From assembly GCA_013178375.1 (NCBI GenBank), contig JABLXQ010000022.1, positions 1 to 64,000 of the forward strand: a stretch of 64,000 bases of DNA, written 5' to 3'. This DNA comes from Gammaproteobacteria bacterium (lineage in GTDB: Bacteria; Pseudomonadota; Gammaproteobacteria; Pseudomonadales; Ketobacteraceae). Shown one piece after another: positions 25,671-34,496 of this stretch; position 1 is the stretch's first letter, and each line of letters opens with the position of its first letter. A program made the translations under genes and the position numbers. The notes beneath the pieces were generated by a model, which was not told where the DNA came from, did not search any database, and worked only from the letters and a program-made list of their open reading frames with translations.

Positions 25671-27722
25671 TTAACGGAACCGCGAGGAATGGAATGCTTC
25701 CTGACCAGCACGGGCGTCCACGCGGAAGCGGTACCAACGGCCAGGTGAAGCTATCAGGGGATTATGCCAGCGCAGGAAATAACGGGCCATGCCGGCATCG
25801 GTGGCGCCATCGTGGATGATCTGAAGATCGTAGCCCTGGTCGTTCACGGGCACGCCCTCATCCTGCAGCGGTGCGAAATTCTCGCCGTCGTCACTCGCGT
25901 CGATGGCCAGCAGGGGTTCGTGCAGAGCAATGGCGGACGCGTTAACGTCCAGCAGCTGCATTTCCCAATAGGGCTCCTGATTGGCTTGGGCATCCACGAA
26001 GCGGGGCTGCTGCAGCTCTACCCGACGACCGCTGGGCGTCACCGGAGCCGGATAGTAACTCTTGCTGGCCAGGGCGAAGGTCCACTCCTGCGGCAGGTCG
26101 GCATAACCGGGTTGCCGCGTCAGATCGCCCGCCAGCTTGGCAGATTCCTTCGCCAGAAATTCGGTGGTGTTGGGGCCGTAGATGGTGTGGCCACCTTCGT
26201 ACCACTGGGCGGAATATTCCTCGCGCGTGGCGCTGTAGCCGAAGAAGCCGTTGGTGTGGCTGCTGACCACCACGCGGGCAACGGGATTTTCTGCAACGCC
26301 AAACGCATCGGTCACAGCGGACGCAATGCGGTTGCCTGCTTCAAACGTGATTTCGAACGGCAGACCCAGCAGCGCCAGGTCGCCAATGCGGAACAGGGTG
26401 AACGACACCCGGTGCGGATAACGCGTCGGCGCCATGCCCCAAGCCTGCAATTTCGACAACATCCAGCGTTTTTCGGCGTGGCAGTCATCGCCAGCTTCAT
26501 CCGGCCAGCCGCGCTGGAACGGCGGCAGGTAACTGACGGGGAACACTTCATCGCCCTGCGCCGCACCCACCACAGCGGTGCCGGCAATCGCGCGCTCGCA
26601 CAACATTTTTTCATCCTGCGGGCGCAGGTTCAGCAGATCGATTTCGCGCATGGCGCTGCTGATCTGCACGTCATCCTGCAATTGCGTGTCGAGGGACCGG
26701 AACAACTGCCACGCCTTGTCCGCCAGCGCCAGACCAATGCGGCGGGTTTCACTGTCACCGCGCAGGCCGTGGCGATAATTGGGATTGTTGTCGGCGTGAT
26801 TGGCTTCAAACGGACCATGCACCGGCTGCCACGGCGGCTGATACTGACGCGCGATATTCCATTCCAATTCACGCTCGAAGAAAGTCCAGACATCGCCGTG
26901 ATAGGGATGGGTGAACGGCGGAATGCCGGTGCCGTGAATGGCAAAACTGGAAAACGCACCCAGCGGTTTGTAGTCGCCGGAGTCGGTGAGTGCATCGATG
27001 CGCACCAGCGTGATCAGCGGGTTCACCGCACGCAGGGCTGCGGCAGCGTCTTCACTTTTGTCGGCGACATTTTCGTTGCGCACGTAGGCGCCCATGGCAC
27101 GGTTTTTTGTGGCGCCGTAAATTTCGGTTGAACCCACGGCCATCTTCGCCGGACGCCGGCTTTCATAGGCAGCGATCACCGCATCGGCCATTTGCGCAGC
27201 AAGAAAATCAAACAGCGCCGGATCAAAGCCCGGCTTGTTGGAACCGAAAGTGTTGTAGAAATCGCTGTCCATGAACTGGCCAGGGCCGCTGTGGGTGTGG
27301 GTCACATGCAGCGACAGGTTATGCATGGCCACGTCGGTGTGGGCGGCGATCAAGTCGGCCACCTTGTGATGCAGCACCAGTGAACTGGCAGGCAGATCCG
27401 CCTGCAGCACCACGATCGGCTCGCCCTGCTTCGGTTTCAGGTAAAAGGCACGGGTCTTGAGGCGGTTGCGGAAACCATCCGCCTCACGCGCCCAGGCGGA
27501 GTAGCCCATTTTGGGAATGCCTATAGGCGGCGTGATGTCACGCTCGGCCACGCCAGCCAGCATTGCCTCACCGGGAATCACCGGCAGCGGCGCCGTGCGC
27601 TGAATACGGATTTCGGTAACGGGAAACATGACAAAGGGCCAGACGGTGTAGATGCCGCCCCCCACCCCCAGCAGGACCAGCAACAACAGGCCGTAGCCCA
27701 GTCTTTTCAGAAGTGTGCGCAA
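25671..27722 (-). CDS. Neutral/alkaline ceramidase-like hydrolase, membrane-anchored
   Basis: The protein has 683 residues. A hydrophobic segment near the N-terminus (LGYGLLLLVLLGVGGGIYTVW) anchors or exports it. The body matches the neutral ceramidase family: GEAMLAGVAERDITPPIGIPKMGYS at the start, HNLSLHVTHTHSGPGQFM (zinc-ligand His residues), FAIHGTGIPPFTHPYHGDVW and a C-terminal Ig-like portion. Neutral ceramidases cleave the amide bond of ceramide. The usual NxGDxSPN segment is altered here (THPYHGDVWTF), so the substrate may differ. The frame begins at a TTG (27722), with the first in-frame ATG only after the membrane segment, so TTG is the likely start. The gene stands alone. Confidence 0.8.
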   Translation of the reverse strand: MRTLLKRLGYGLLLLVLLGVGGGIYTVWPFVMFPVTEIRIQRTAPLPVIPGEAMLAGVAERDITPPIGIPKMGYSAWAREADGFRNRLKTRAFYLKPKQGEPIVVLQADLPASSLVLHHKVADLIAAHTDVAMHNLSLHVTHTHSGPGQFMDSDFYNTFGSNKPGFDPALFDFLAAQMADAVIAAYESRRPAKMAVGSTEIYGATKNRAMGAYVRNENVADKSEDAAAALRAVNPLITLVRIDALTDSGDYKPLGAFSSFAIHGTGIPPFTHPYHGDVWTFFERELEWNIARQYQPPWQPVHGPFEANHADNNPNYRHGLRGDSETRRIGLALADKAWQLFRSLDTQLQDDVQISSAMREIDLLNLRPQDEKMLCERAIAGTAVVGAAQGDEVFPVSYLPPFQRGWPDEAGDDCHAEKRWMLSKLQAWGMAPTRYPHRVSFTLFRIGDLALLGLPFEITFEAGNRIASAVTDAFGVAENPVARVVVSSHTNGFFGYSATREEYSAQWYEGGHTIYGPNTTEFLAKESAKLAGDLTRQPGYADLPQEWTFALASKSYYPAPVTPSGRRVELQQPRFVDAQANQEPYWEMQLLDVNASAIALHEPLLAIDASDDGENFAPLQDEGVPVNDQGYDLQIIHDGATDAGMARYFLRWHNPLIASPGRWYRFRVDARAGQEAFHSSRFR

Positions 27723-27808
27723 GGGGAATCCGCCGCGATGCCGGTTATTATTTTGAACGATCGTACCAAATCAAGGAAGGACTGCCAACCCGCCAGTATC
27801 GGGGATGA

Positions 27809-28339
27809 TCAGCGTACCACGTCCGCCACGACGGGAGCGGGAGCGGCGCCGTATTGAAACGGGTGCCGGCCAGACTGCAGGTACCAGCCCAGCACCAGTG
27901 CCACGCCCACCACCGCTACCAGGCGCCACACTGGCGTCTGACTTGCCGGTTGCGGGCGTGACGGCGGCCGGATGGAAGCCTTGCCACTGCGCATGGGCAC
28001 CGACTGGCGATTGGCGCGCCGCACGGGCGCATGGCCGATATGACGGTCGGCGACAGGGGAACGCAGACTCATGTTCTGCGCCCGCTCACTCAGGCCCGAC
28101 AGCGGCACGGGCGCAATCCTGCAGTTCACACCCAGCTGCTGCAACAGGTTCTTCAGTTGCCACGCCGTCTGATGATCCACCAGCTCGGTGAGCAGGCCGC
28201 CCTGGCTGGCCAGCAACTGTTCCACCTGCGCAGGCGTGATGCCGAACCGGTTGCCAACAGCGGCACGCACCCGCTCGGGGTGGTAGCCCTCGGCCACACC
28301 ATTCACGATGATTTTGAACTTGGGTGAAGAAGATGACAT
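27809..28339 (-). CDS. Hypothetical protein with C-terminal membrane helix
   Basis: The ATG at 28339 (MSSSSPKFKIIVNGVAEGYH) has GGGGAA upstream and gives 176 residues. The first ~85 residues form an alpha/beta module (FKIIVNGVAEGYHPERVRAAVGNRFGITPAQVEQLLASQ), similar in pattern to small domains seen in other proteobacterial membrane-anchored hypotheticals. A basic, Ser/Pro-rich linker follows, then one hydrophobic helix (VWRLVAVVGVALVLGWYLQ) near the C-terminus. This suggests a tail-anchored inner-membrane protein with its domain in the cytoplasm. No function can be assigned. Confidence 0.6.
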   Translation of the reverse strand: MSSSSPKFKIIVNGVAEGYHPERVRAAVGNRFGITPAQVEQLLASQGGLLTELVDHQTAWQLKNLLQQLGVNCRIAPVPLSGLSERAQNMSLRSPVADRHIGHAPVRRANRQSVPMRSGKASIRPPSRPQPASQTPVWRLVAVVGVALVLGWYLQSGRHPFQYGAAPAPVVADVVR

Positions 28340-28919
28340 GTAATTCCCCCGAACCCTCGAATGCCCCCCGGCAGGGTTCACGTACGCTGTGTCGACATCG
28401 TCCGTTACGTCGAAACCAACCCGAAACTGCGACTGATAATGACTGAACTGAAGCAATCGGGGTAGTGAATGCGCAGCATCATAAAGTCAAAAAAGTACGG
28501 AAAATGTGCAGCAGGTCGAATATTCAAAAGATGATCGGAAGGGGTGTCTGAAAGCAGGCGCGGCTAAAAAAGATTCAAGTCGAAATCCCGGCGGAAGACC
28601 GCAAAAGGATTCAGATCCTGCCGATTTTGTTTACTGATTACACATCACCGACGCGGCAAAACCACGCCAACGAGAACCCGGTCGCCCCCAAAAAATTCTG
28701 TCACAGGCAACGTGCGGCTGCCGTTATTACGCACAAACGGTAGCTGCCTGAAAATACAGCGAATCCAGACGACAGTACCAGGGGAAACCTTTTGATACAC
28801 ACCCTGGTTTGTGACTGACCAGCCAGACCACTACCATTCTGGAACTTGTCCAAATTGGCCACGAAATCGGCAATGCATGCTTGTCGTGGCTGGCTGCTCA
28901 CAGGAGGGTGCCTTCCGTC
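28340..28919. other. Intergenic region before fabA
   Basis: The region holds the promoters for the hypothetical gene (leftward) and fabA (rightward). No open frame with a recognisable product is seen. Around 28800-28835 there are TGGT/ACCA-type elements (CCTGGTTTGTGACTGACCAG) that could be part of a fatty-acid regulator site, but they do not match a known consensus well. Confidence 0.4.
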
Positions 28920-29459
28920 ATGCTGAAAAAAGCGTTCTACAGCCGTCCGGAACTGGAAAATTTCCTGCACGCCAATGAATCGGAAGGGCCGCAATTGCCC
29001 CAGGGCAAACTGCGCATGATGGACCGGGTGGTGTCGATCTCGGAGACCGAAGGCCGCTACCAGCGCGGTGCCCTGGTGGCCGAATACGATCTGGACCCGC
29101 AGCAATGGTTTTTCAGCTGCCACTTTCCCGGCGACCCGGTAATGCCAGGGTGCCTGGTACTGGATGGCTTGTGGCAATGCCTGGGCTTCTATCTGGCGTG
29201 GCGCGGCTATCACGGCAAAGGCCGGGCGATCGGCGTGGACACGGTGCGGTTTTTCAACGAGATCCTGCCCCAGTCCGGCAGCGTGCAATACCGCCTGCAT
29301 GTGCGCCGCATACTGACGCGGGATTTCACCCTGGGCGTGGCCGACGGCGAAGTCTGGGTGGGGGAGCAGCAGGTGTATCGCGCCGAGAATCTGAAGGTGG
29401 CCCTGTTCCGTCAGGATGCAGTCGTGCCGTCACCACGACCATTGCTGGAGTGCGTCTAG
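28920..29459 (+). CDS. fabA: 3-hydroxydecanoyl-ACP dehydratase/isomerase
   Basis: FabA dehydrates 3-hydroxyacyl-ACP and isomerises trans-2- to cis-3-decenoyl-ACP, starting anaerobic unsaturated fatty acid synthesis. The 179-residue protein has the hot-dog fold signature FFSCHFPGDPVMPGCLVLDGLWQ. His68 and Asp82 correspond to the E. coli catalytic pair His70 and Asp84. YRLHVRRILTR and LGVADGEVWV are further family blocks. The N-terminal 25 residues also match FabA. fabB, often adjacent, is absent. GGAGG lies 12 bases before the ATG, slightly far. The stop codon overlaps, tail to tail (CTAG), that of the convergent GGDEF-EAL gene. Some residues differ from canonical FabA (for example GDPVMPG is kept but HFIGD is HFPGD). 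Confidence 0.9.
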   Translation: MLKKAFYSRPELENFLHANESEGPQLPQGKLRMMDRVVSISETEGRYQRGALVAEYDLDPQQWFFSCHFPGDPVMPGCLVLDGLWQCLGFYLAWRGYHGKGRAIGVDTVRFFNEILPQSGSVQYRLHVRRILTRDFTLGVADGEVWVGEQQVYRAENLKVALFRQDAVVPSPRPLLECV

Positions 29460-32302
29460 GGCACCGGCACCCACTGCTGCTGGAACGCTGCAGGTGGCAC
29501 CGGACGGGCAAAATAATAACCCTGGTATTGCAGACAGCCTTTTTCCCGCAGGAAATCGAACTGGTATTCGTCCTCGACGCCTTCGGCAATCACGTCCAGC
29601 TCCATGTGGCGCGCCATGGCGATGATGGTTTCGACAATGGCGCGGTCGTTACGGTCATTCTGGATGTCGCGCACGAAAGCGCGATCGATCTTGAGCTTGT
29701 GCAACGGCAGTGAGCGCAGGTATGACAGCGATGAATAGCCGGTGCCAAAATCATCGAGCGCAATGTAAAAACCCATCCCGTGCAGCACGTGCATTTTTTC
29801 AACCACCTGCTCCAGCCGGTTCAGCAGCATGCTTTCCGTGATCTCCAGTTCGATCTGACGAGGATTGATGCCGGCGGCACGCGCACACTCCAGCACGTGC
29901 TGGGGAAAATCGTCCTGCGCAAACTGGCGTGCGCTGATGTTGATGGCCAGACGCTGGAAGCTGGCGGGCAGACCCGCGTTCTGCCATTCACTCAATTGTT
30001 CGCAGGCGCGGCGCAGCACCCAATCCCCCAGTTGCACGATAAAGCCGGACTCCTCCGCCGCGCGAATGAAAAGATCAGGCCGCACGTTACCCAGTGTAGG
30101 TTCGTGCCAGCGCAGCAACGCCTCGGCGCCGATGAGTTCACGCCGGTCGTTGAACTGGGCCTGGTAGTGCAGTTCGAACTGGTTTTCCTGCAATGCACCC
30201 GGCAGCAACATCTGCAGGCGCAGATTCTGTTCGATGGCCTCGTGCATTTCCTTGTTGAAAATGCAGAGCGTGCTGCGGCCTTCCTGCTTGGCGCGGTACA
30301 TCGCGGTATCCGCCTGCTTCAGGATGTCGTGAATGGATTCCTGATCCAGCGGATACAGCGCGATACCGATACTGCAACTGATGTTGAGCTTGTGGCCGGC
30401 AATGTCGAAGGTCGGGGTCAGGGCATCCTGCATTTTCAGCCCGACGCCACGCGCCTGTGCCGCTGCTGTCGTGGGATTGCTGTCCAGTTCCGGCAACAGC
30501 ACCACGAATTCGTCGCCGCCCAGCCGCGCCAGCGTGTCCTCTTCCCGCACCACATTTTGCAGGCGCTCGGCGATCTCAATGAGCAGGGCGTCCCCCACGG
30601 GATGGCCAAGGGAATCGTTGACGTTCTTGAAGTGATCCAGATCGATGAACAACACCGCGCCGACATGTTCGTGGCGCAACGCCCGCGCCTGTTCCTGCAC
30701 CAGCCGATCGTTGAGCAGGCGCCGGTTCGGCAGGCGGGTGAGTTCATCGAACAGTGCCTGCTGGCGGATGCGTTCCTCGGCGCGTTTGCGTTCGGTGATG
30801 TCAATGACGCCAGCGATGGCTCCGGCATACACGCCGTTGCCATCGAAAATGGGGGCGGTCTGCATGGTGGTGAAAACCCGCCGGCCGTTACTGGCGAGAA
30901 ATTCAAAATCGTGTTGTTCCTCGATGCCCTGAGCCCTGCGTTTCATATTTTCCCGCGCAGCGGTGCGGGAATCCTCGTCCATGAAATCGAACAGGTGGCG
31001 GCCGATCATTTCCTCTTTTATGTAGCCCAGCATACTGGCCATCGCGTTGTTGACGATGGTGGTGATGCCGGCCGCGTCGATCACCCAGATGCCTTCCTGG
31101 GCCATTTCGAACAGGCGACGATATTTTTCCTCGCTGTTGCGCAGGGCATCTTCCATGCGGCGGCGGCTGGTGACATCCGCATGGGTGGCGACGAATCGGC
31201 CCGGACTGCCATCGGCCCGGCGTTCCACCACGCGGCCTCGCATCAAAATGTAGTGCGGGCTGCCATCGGCCCCCGTAACACGGTATTCGGCGGTGCAGAA
31301 TTCGGACAGGCCCTGAAAATGCCGTTCCAGACGACGCTCGACATAATTCCAGTCCTCGCCCAACACCTGCTTTTTCCAGTCCTCGCAGTCCAGCGGCGCG
31401 TTGGGATCGAGGCCCAGCACGCGGCGGCATTGCGGCGAAAAATAGCATTGCCCCCGGACCAGGTCCCAGTCGTGGACGCCCTGGCCAGCAGCATCCAGTG
31501 CAAACAGCCAGCGTTCCTCGCTGCGTCGCACATCCCGCAGGCCGGCAACCTGGTGCTGGCGCATCCGGTCCAGCGCCTGCCCCAGGCTGACGATTTCGGC
31601 GACACCGTTTTCGCTGAAGGTGGGCACGTCCTGACCGGCGGCAGCGTAATCAGCCTTCTGCTGCAGCCGCCGCAACGGACGCAGCATCTGGCGCCGCAGC
31701 AGCAGGAACAGGCAGCCACACGCAAGCAACATCAGCAACAGCAGGTAGCCGGCTTCGCGCAAGGTCTGCCACTGCAGGTAACGGTAGGGACGCTCCAGGC
31801 TCCAGTGTACAAACAGCGCACCGATGCGATCCGGACGCATGCTGCCTTCGGTGCGGCTGAACGCAATTGGATAATAGGCAAACAGGTTGTCGCGTGATTC
31901 GTCGCTGACCAGCACAGCTCTGGTATTGCGTTGCACCTGGGCAAACTGCGTGCTGTCGAACTGGTGCAGCTGGGTGGCGGCCGGCTGATCGACAATGACG
32001 AAATTGGAGCTGTAGCGCACGGTGCCCAGCTCGTCCACGGCAGCACTCAGCTTGATGTCGTCCAGCAGTTTGAGCATGACCACTTCGCTGGCGACGCTGG
32101 AAAAATTGCGATTCGCCAGATCCCGTTCCACCCGCGCCTGCGTCATCATCAGCTGGGTGCGCAACTGCACGCCGGCTTCCGCAAACGCATGCTCCTTGCG
32201 CGCCAGATACTGGCTCCACACCAGCAGCCCGCCGGGCAGCCCCAGGCACAACACCAGCAGGCCTGTCACCAGAAAATGTAGCGGGAAGACGCGCCGCTTC
32301 AT
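29456..32302 (-). CDS. Membrane PAS-PAS-GGDEF-EAL c-di-GMP enzyme
   Basis: This 948-residue protein has a membrane helix at ~8-30, a periplasmic part of about 130 residues and a second helix near 173-192, followed by a linker and two PAS domains (~250-370 and ~375-495). The GGDEF domain is intact (RLGGDEFVVLLPEL, ~residue 595). The EAL domain is intact too (GAEALLRWHEP, ~726, with DDFGTGYSSLSYL later). It may make and break c-di-GMP, with direction set by signals. The ATG overlaps the stop of the solute-binding lipoprotein gene as ATGA, so the two are translationally coupled. This suggests the lipoprotein reports to the periplasmic part, as NspS does to MbaA in Vibrio cholerae. Confidence 0.9.
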   Translation of the reverse strand: MKRRVFPLHFLVTGLLVLCLGLPGGLLVWSQYLARKEHAFAEAGVQLRTQLMMTQARVERDLANRNFSSVASEVVMLKLLDDIKLSAAVDELGTVRYSSNFVIVDQPAATQLHQFDSTQFAQVQRNTRAVLVSDESRDNLFAYYPIAFSRTEGSMRPDRIGALFVHWSLERPYRYLQWQTLREAGYLLLLMLLACGCLFLLLRRQMLRPLRRLQQKADYAAAGQDVPTFSENGVAEIVSLGQALDRMRQHQVAGLRDVRRSEERWLFALDAAGQGVHDWDLVRGQCYFSPQCRRVLGLDPNAPLDCEDWKKQVLGEDWNYVERRLERHFQGLSEFCTAEYRVTGADGSPHYILMRGRVVERRADGSPGRFVATHADVTSRRRMEDALRNSEEKYRRLFEMAQEGIWVIDAAGITTIVNNAMASMLGYIKEEMIGRHLFDFMDEDSRTAARENMKRRAQGIEEQHDFEFLASNGRRVFTTMQTAPIFDGNGVYAGAIAGVIDITERKRAEERIRQQALFDELTRLPNRRLLNDRLVQEQARALRHEHVGAVLFIDLDHFKNVNDSLGHPVGDALLIEIAERLQNVVREEDTLARLGGDEFVVLLPELDSNPTTAAAQARGVGLKMQDALTPTFDIAGHKLNISCSIGIALYPLDQESIHDILKQADTAMYRAKQEGRSTLCIFNKEMHEAIEQNLRLQMLLPGALQENQFELHYQAQFNDRRELIGAEALLRWHEPTLGNVRPDLFIRAAEESGFIVQLGDWVLRRACEQLSEWQNAGLPASFQRLAINISARQFAQDDFPQHVLECARAAGINPRQIELEITESMLLNRLEQVVEKMHVLHGMGFYIALDDFGTGYSSLSYLRSLPLHKLKIDRAFVRDIQNDRNDRAIVETIIAMARHMELDVIAEGVEDEYQFDFLREKGCLQYQGYYFARPVPPAAFQQQWVPVP

Positions 32303-33255
32303 GGTCGCACGCCTTCCAGCCACCGGGGCGCGGCCATCAGATCGGGTTCGGTATCACCCTGCAGCAGGTTGCGTTCGCGCATCTGCCGGTGCAGTTGCTG
32401 CACCTGGGTCTGGAACGGACTGGGATTGCCTGCCAGCCAGCGGATGTTGTCGTTCAGCGACGGCAGGCGCAGGCCCGCAAACGCATGCTGCAATTCCAGT
32501 GACGTGAGTTGCTGGCGGCGCGCAATGAACGCATGGGCTTCCGCTGGATGGGTGATCATGTAGCTGCGGGCCTCGTAATAGCCGCGCACCAGATCCTGCA
32601 GCTGTTCGTCGCGGCTTTCCAGCACCTCCCGCCGCGCTACCAGCACGTCGACAATCAGTTCCGGCACCGCGCTGCTGTCGAACAACACCACCGCGCCAGC
32701 CTTGCGCAGCAGGGTGCGCACCGGCTCGAACGTCACGATCACATCCACCTTGTGCTGCAGCAGGGCTTCCGCATGCTGATCGCTTGGCAGATCCACCAGC
32801 TCCACGTCGGCCAGGGTCAGCCCGGCCTGGTCCAGCGCCGCCGCGAGCATGATCGCACCCAGCGCGGTGCTTTCCACTCCCACCCGTTTGCCACGGATAT
32901 CCGCCAGTGACTTGATCTCGGGCCAGGCCATCACCACGTCAGCGCCATTGGAGAAATCCATCGCCATCAGCACCGACAGAGGTTCACCCTGGGACCCCAG
33001 CAGCAGGGCTTCGTCCAGGGTCATCGCGGCCACTTCCACGCTGCCATTGCGCAGCGCCCGCATGACATCTGTTGTGGACGCGAGCTGCACCACTTCGATG
33101 TCGCTGTGGAAGGCATCGAGATAACGGGCCAGATAGAGAGGTTCGTAACCGGGCCATTGATTGGTGGCCACCTTGAGGGGACGCTGGCTCACGTCCTGGC
33201 ATCCCGCCAGAAACAGATACAGAATCGCCAGGAGCAGAATCCCGCCCTTTTTCAT
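32299..33255 (-). CDS. Solute-binding lipoprotein (NMT1/SsuA-like), orphan
   Basis: The protein has 318 residues. The start at 33255 gives a lipoprotein signal with lipobox LAGC, lipidated Cys19 (MKKGGILLLAILYLFLAGCQ). The mature part begins LKVATNQWPGYEPLYLARYL, the pattern of NMT1/ThiY/SsuA periplasmic binding proteins, followed by DVMRALRNGSVEVAAMTLDEALLL and IRGKRVGVESTALGAIMLAAAL. Such proteins normally feed ABC importers of sulfonates, nitrate or pyrimidines. No permease or ATPase gene is nearby. Its stop overlaps the start of the membrane GGDEF-EAL gene by four bases, so a sensor role is more likely than transport. The ligand is unknown. Confidence 0.85.
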   Translation of the reverse strand: MKKGGILLLAILYLFLAGCQDVSQRPLKVATNQWPGYEPLYLARYLDAFHSDIEVVQLASTTDVMRALRNGSVEVAAMTLDEALLLGSQGEPLSVLMAMDFSNGADVVMAWPEIKSLADIRGKRVGVESTALGAIMLAAALDQAGLTLADVELVDLPSDQHAEALLQHKVDVIVTFEPVRTLLRKAGAVVLFDSSAVPELIVDVLVARREVLESRDEQLQDLVRGYYEARSYMITHPAEAHAFIARRQQLTSLELQHAFAGLRLPSLNDNIRWLAGNPSPFQTQVQQLHRQMRERNLLQGDTEPDLMAAPRWLEGVRP

Positions 33256-33291
33256 TGCCAGCCGCCGGTTACGAATTGAAGACGCAGTCTT

Positions 33292-33301
33292 TTCACTATA
33301 G
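33292..33301 (-). promoter_or_regulatory. Candidate -10 region (CTATAGTGAA)
   Basis: On the minus strand CTATAGTGAA lies 37 bases before the solute-binding protein gene. The identical 10-mer lies before the YfiR-like gene at 38790-38799. It could provide a local promoter within the signalling cluster. Confidence 0.35.
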
Positions 33302-33335
33302 CAATGAATATCCGCCACCGCCGATGGCAAGCCGA

Positions 33336-34496
33336 TCAGAACTGATTGAAAAACAGCTCGATGCCCACCAGTAGTGACAGCACGTCATCGAAGTCGTCAT
33401 TGTGGCCGAATTCGTCTTCACGGGGATAAGCGATCTGGGGCACCACGTTAAGGTACAACCAATCGCGGTACAGCTCCTGGCGATAGATCAGGCTGACGTA
33501 ATAAACGTTGACCTGGGGATTGGACCAACTGGTCCCCAGCACGCCGATCTGGTAATCCAGCAGACGGCGCTGGTCCAGCGTATGGTACAGATCAAACACC
33601 TGCGCCATTTCCAGCGTGTCTTCCTCTTCGCGCCACTGCAACGACGAAGTGGAACGGAACAGCAACTGCGGTCCCAGCACATGATCGAACGCCAGGGCGT
33701 TCTTGGCGCTGAAACCGTCTTCGGCAAACCAGGCCGCACCGTTGCGCACAATCATGTTCCAGTTGGCGCCCAGCGGCACCTCGCGCCGGGTGTTGAAGCG
33801 CACGAACGGATCCAGCGGCCAGCGCACCTTGACGCCACCCTGCAGCCGGCCTTCCCAGTTGTCGGCCTCATTCTTCATGGTACGCACCGCACCGGCAAAG
33901 AGGGATTTCTCCTCGTCCACCGACTGTACCTGGCTGGTAGGCAACGTTTGCTCCGCCAGGCTTTCGGAGTCGAAATCCGGGCGATAGGTCAGCACCAGAC
34001 GGTAGCGGCGCTTGGTGGCCGGCAGATCAAGGCGGAATTTCAGATCGTTGTCCGGATCCCACTTGCCGCCTTCAATCCAGCGCTCCGCCAGCTGCAGCTT
34101 CATGAAGGTTTCATTTTCCTCGGCCATGGCGCGATCGCCGGCCAGATAGCGGTCGATGGCGCGGGCCATCACATTCACCTGGGTGGAAATGCTTCTACGC
34201 CGACCCAGCAAATAGTTGACGCTGCGATCCATGTAACCTTCCGGTTCCACTTCCGGCAGTTCCCCGTCTTCCGGCAGATCCTCCAGCTCCACGCTGGTAT
34301 CGATCCAGGGCCATTCCTGCGGCAGAAAATCCGGCGCATACGCCACCAGGGGCGCATCATCCGTACCCGGCTGTGGAATAACGGCAGAAGGCGATTCGGA
34401 ACGCGGAGGATCGGAATAGGTGGCAGCCTGCGCGGACGCAGCCAGCAGAAGTGCCAGCCCGAACACCAGCGCCCGGGCAGTGGTCGCTTCAGGCAT
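33336..34496 (-). CDS. Exported protein, probable outer-membrane barrel
   Basis: This 386-residue protein begins with a signal peptide (ATTARALVFGLALLLAASAQA) from the ATG at 34496, which overlaps the end of the REC-GGDEF-EAL gene by eight bases. An acidic, Pro-rich stretch follows (ELEDLPEDGELPEVEPEGYMD). After a helical region come many amphipathic strands (FRLDLPATKRRYRLVLTYRPDF, WEGRLQGGVKVRWPLDPFVRF, LLFRSTSSLQWREEEDTLEMAQVFDLYHT). It ends VGIELFFNQF, with the C-terminal Phe typical of outer-membrane proteins. The family is not recognised. Close coupling to c-di-GMP genes hints that it is part of their sensing or output path, perhaps secreting or anchoring an exported product. Confidence 0.7.
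   Translation of the reverse strand: MPEATTARALVFGLALLLAASAQAATYSDPPRSESPSAVIPQPGTDDAPLVAYAPDFLPQEWPWIDTSVELEDLPEDGELPEVEPEGYMDRSVNYLLGRRRSISTQVNVMARAIDRYLAGDRAMAEENETFMKLQLAERWIEGGKWDPDNDLKFRLDLPATKRRYRLVLTYRPDFDSESLAEQTLPTSQVQSVDEEKSLFAGAVRTMKNEADNWEGRLQGGVKVRWPLDPFVRFNTRREVPLGANWNMIVRNGAAWFAEDGFSAKNALAFDHVLGPQLLFRSTSSLQWREEEDTLEMAQVFDLYHTLDQRRLLDYQIGVLGTSWSNPQVNVYYVSLIYRQELYRDWLYLNVVPQIAYPREDEFGHNDDFDDVLSLLVGIELFFNQF

Noticed and set aside
28457-28919. Possible small gene or RNA before fabA
   Set aside because: Only very short frames without ribosome-binding sites were found, and no stable structured RNA or terminator was recognised.
29780-31897. 705-codon open frame on the plus strand opposite the PAS-PAS-GGDEF-EAL gene
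   Set aside because: Low-complexity His/Gln/Arg-rich translation typical of antisense frames; the minus strand has intact motifs throughout.
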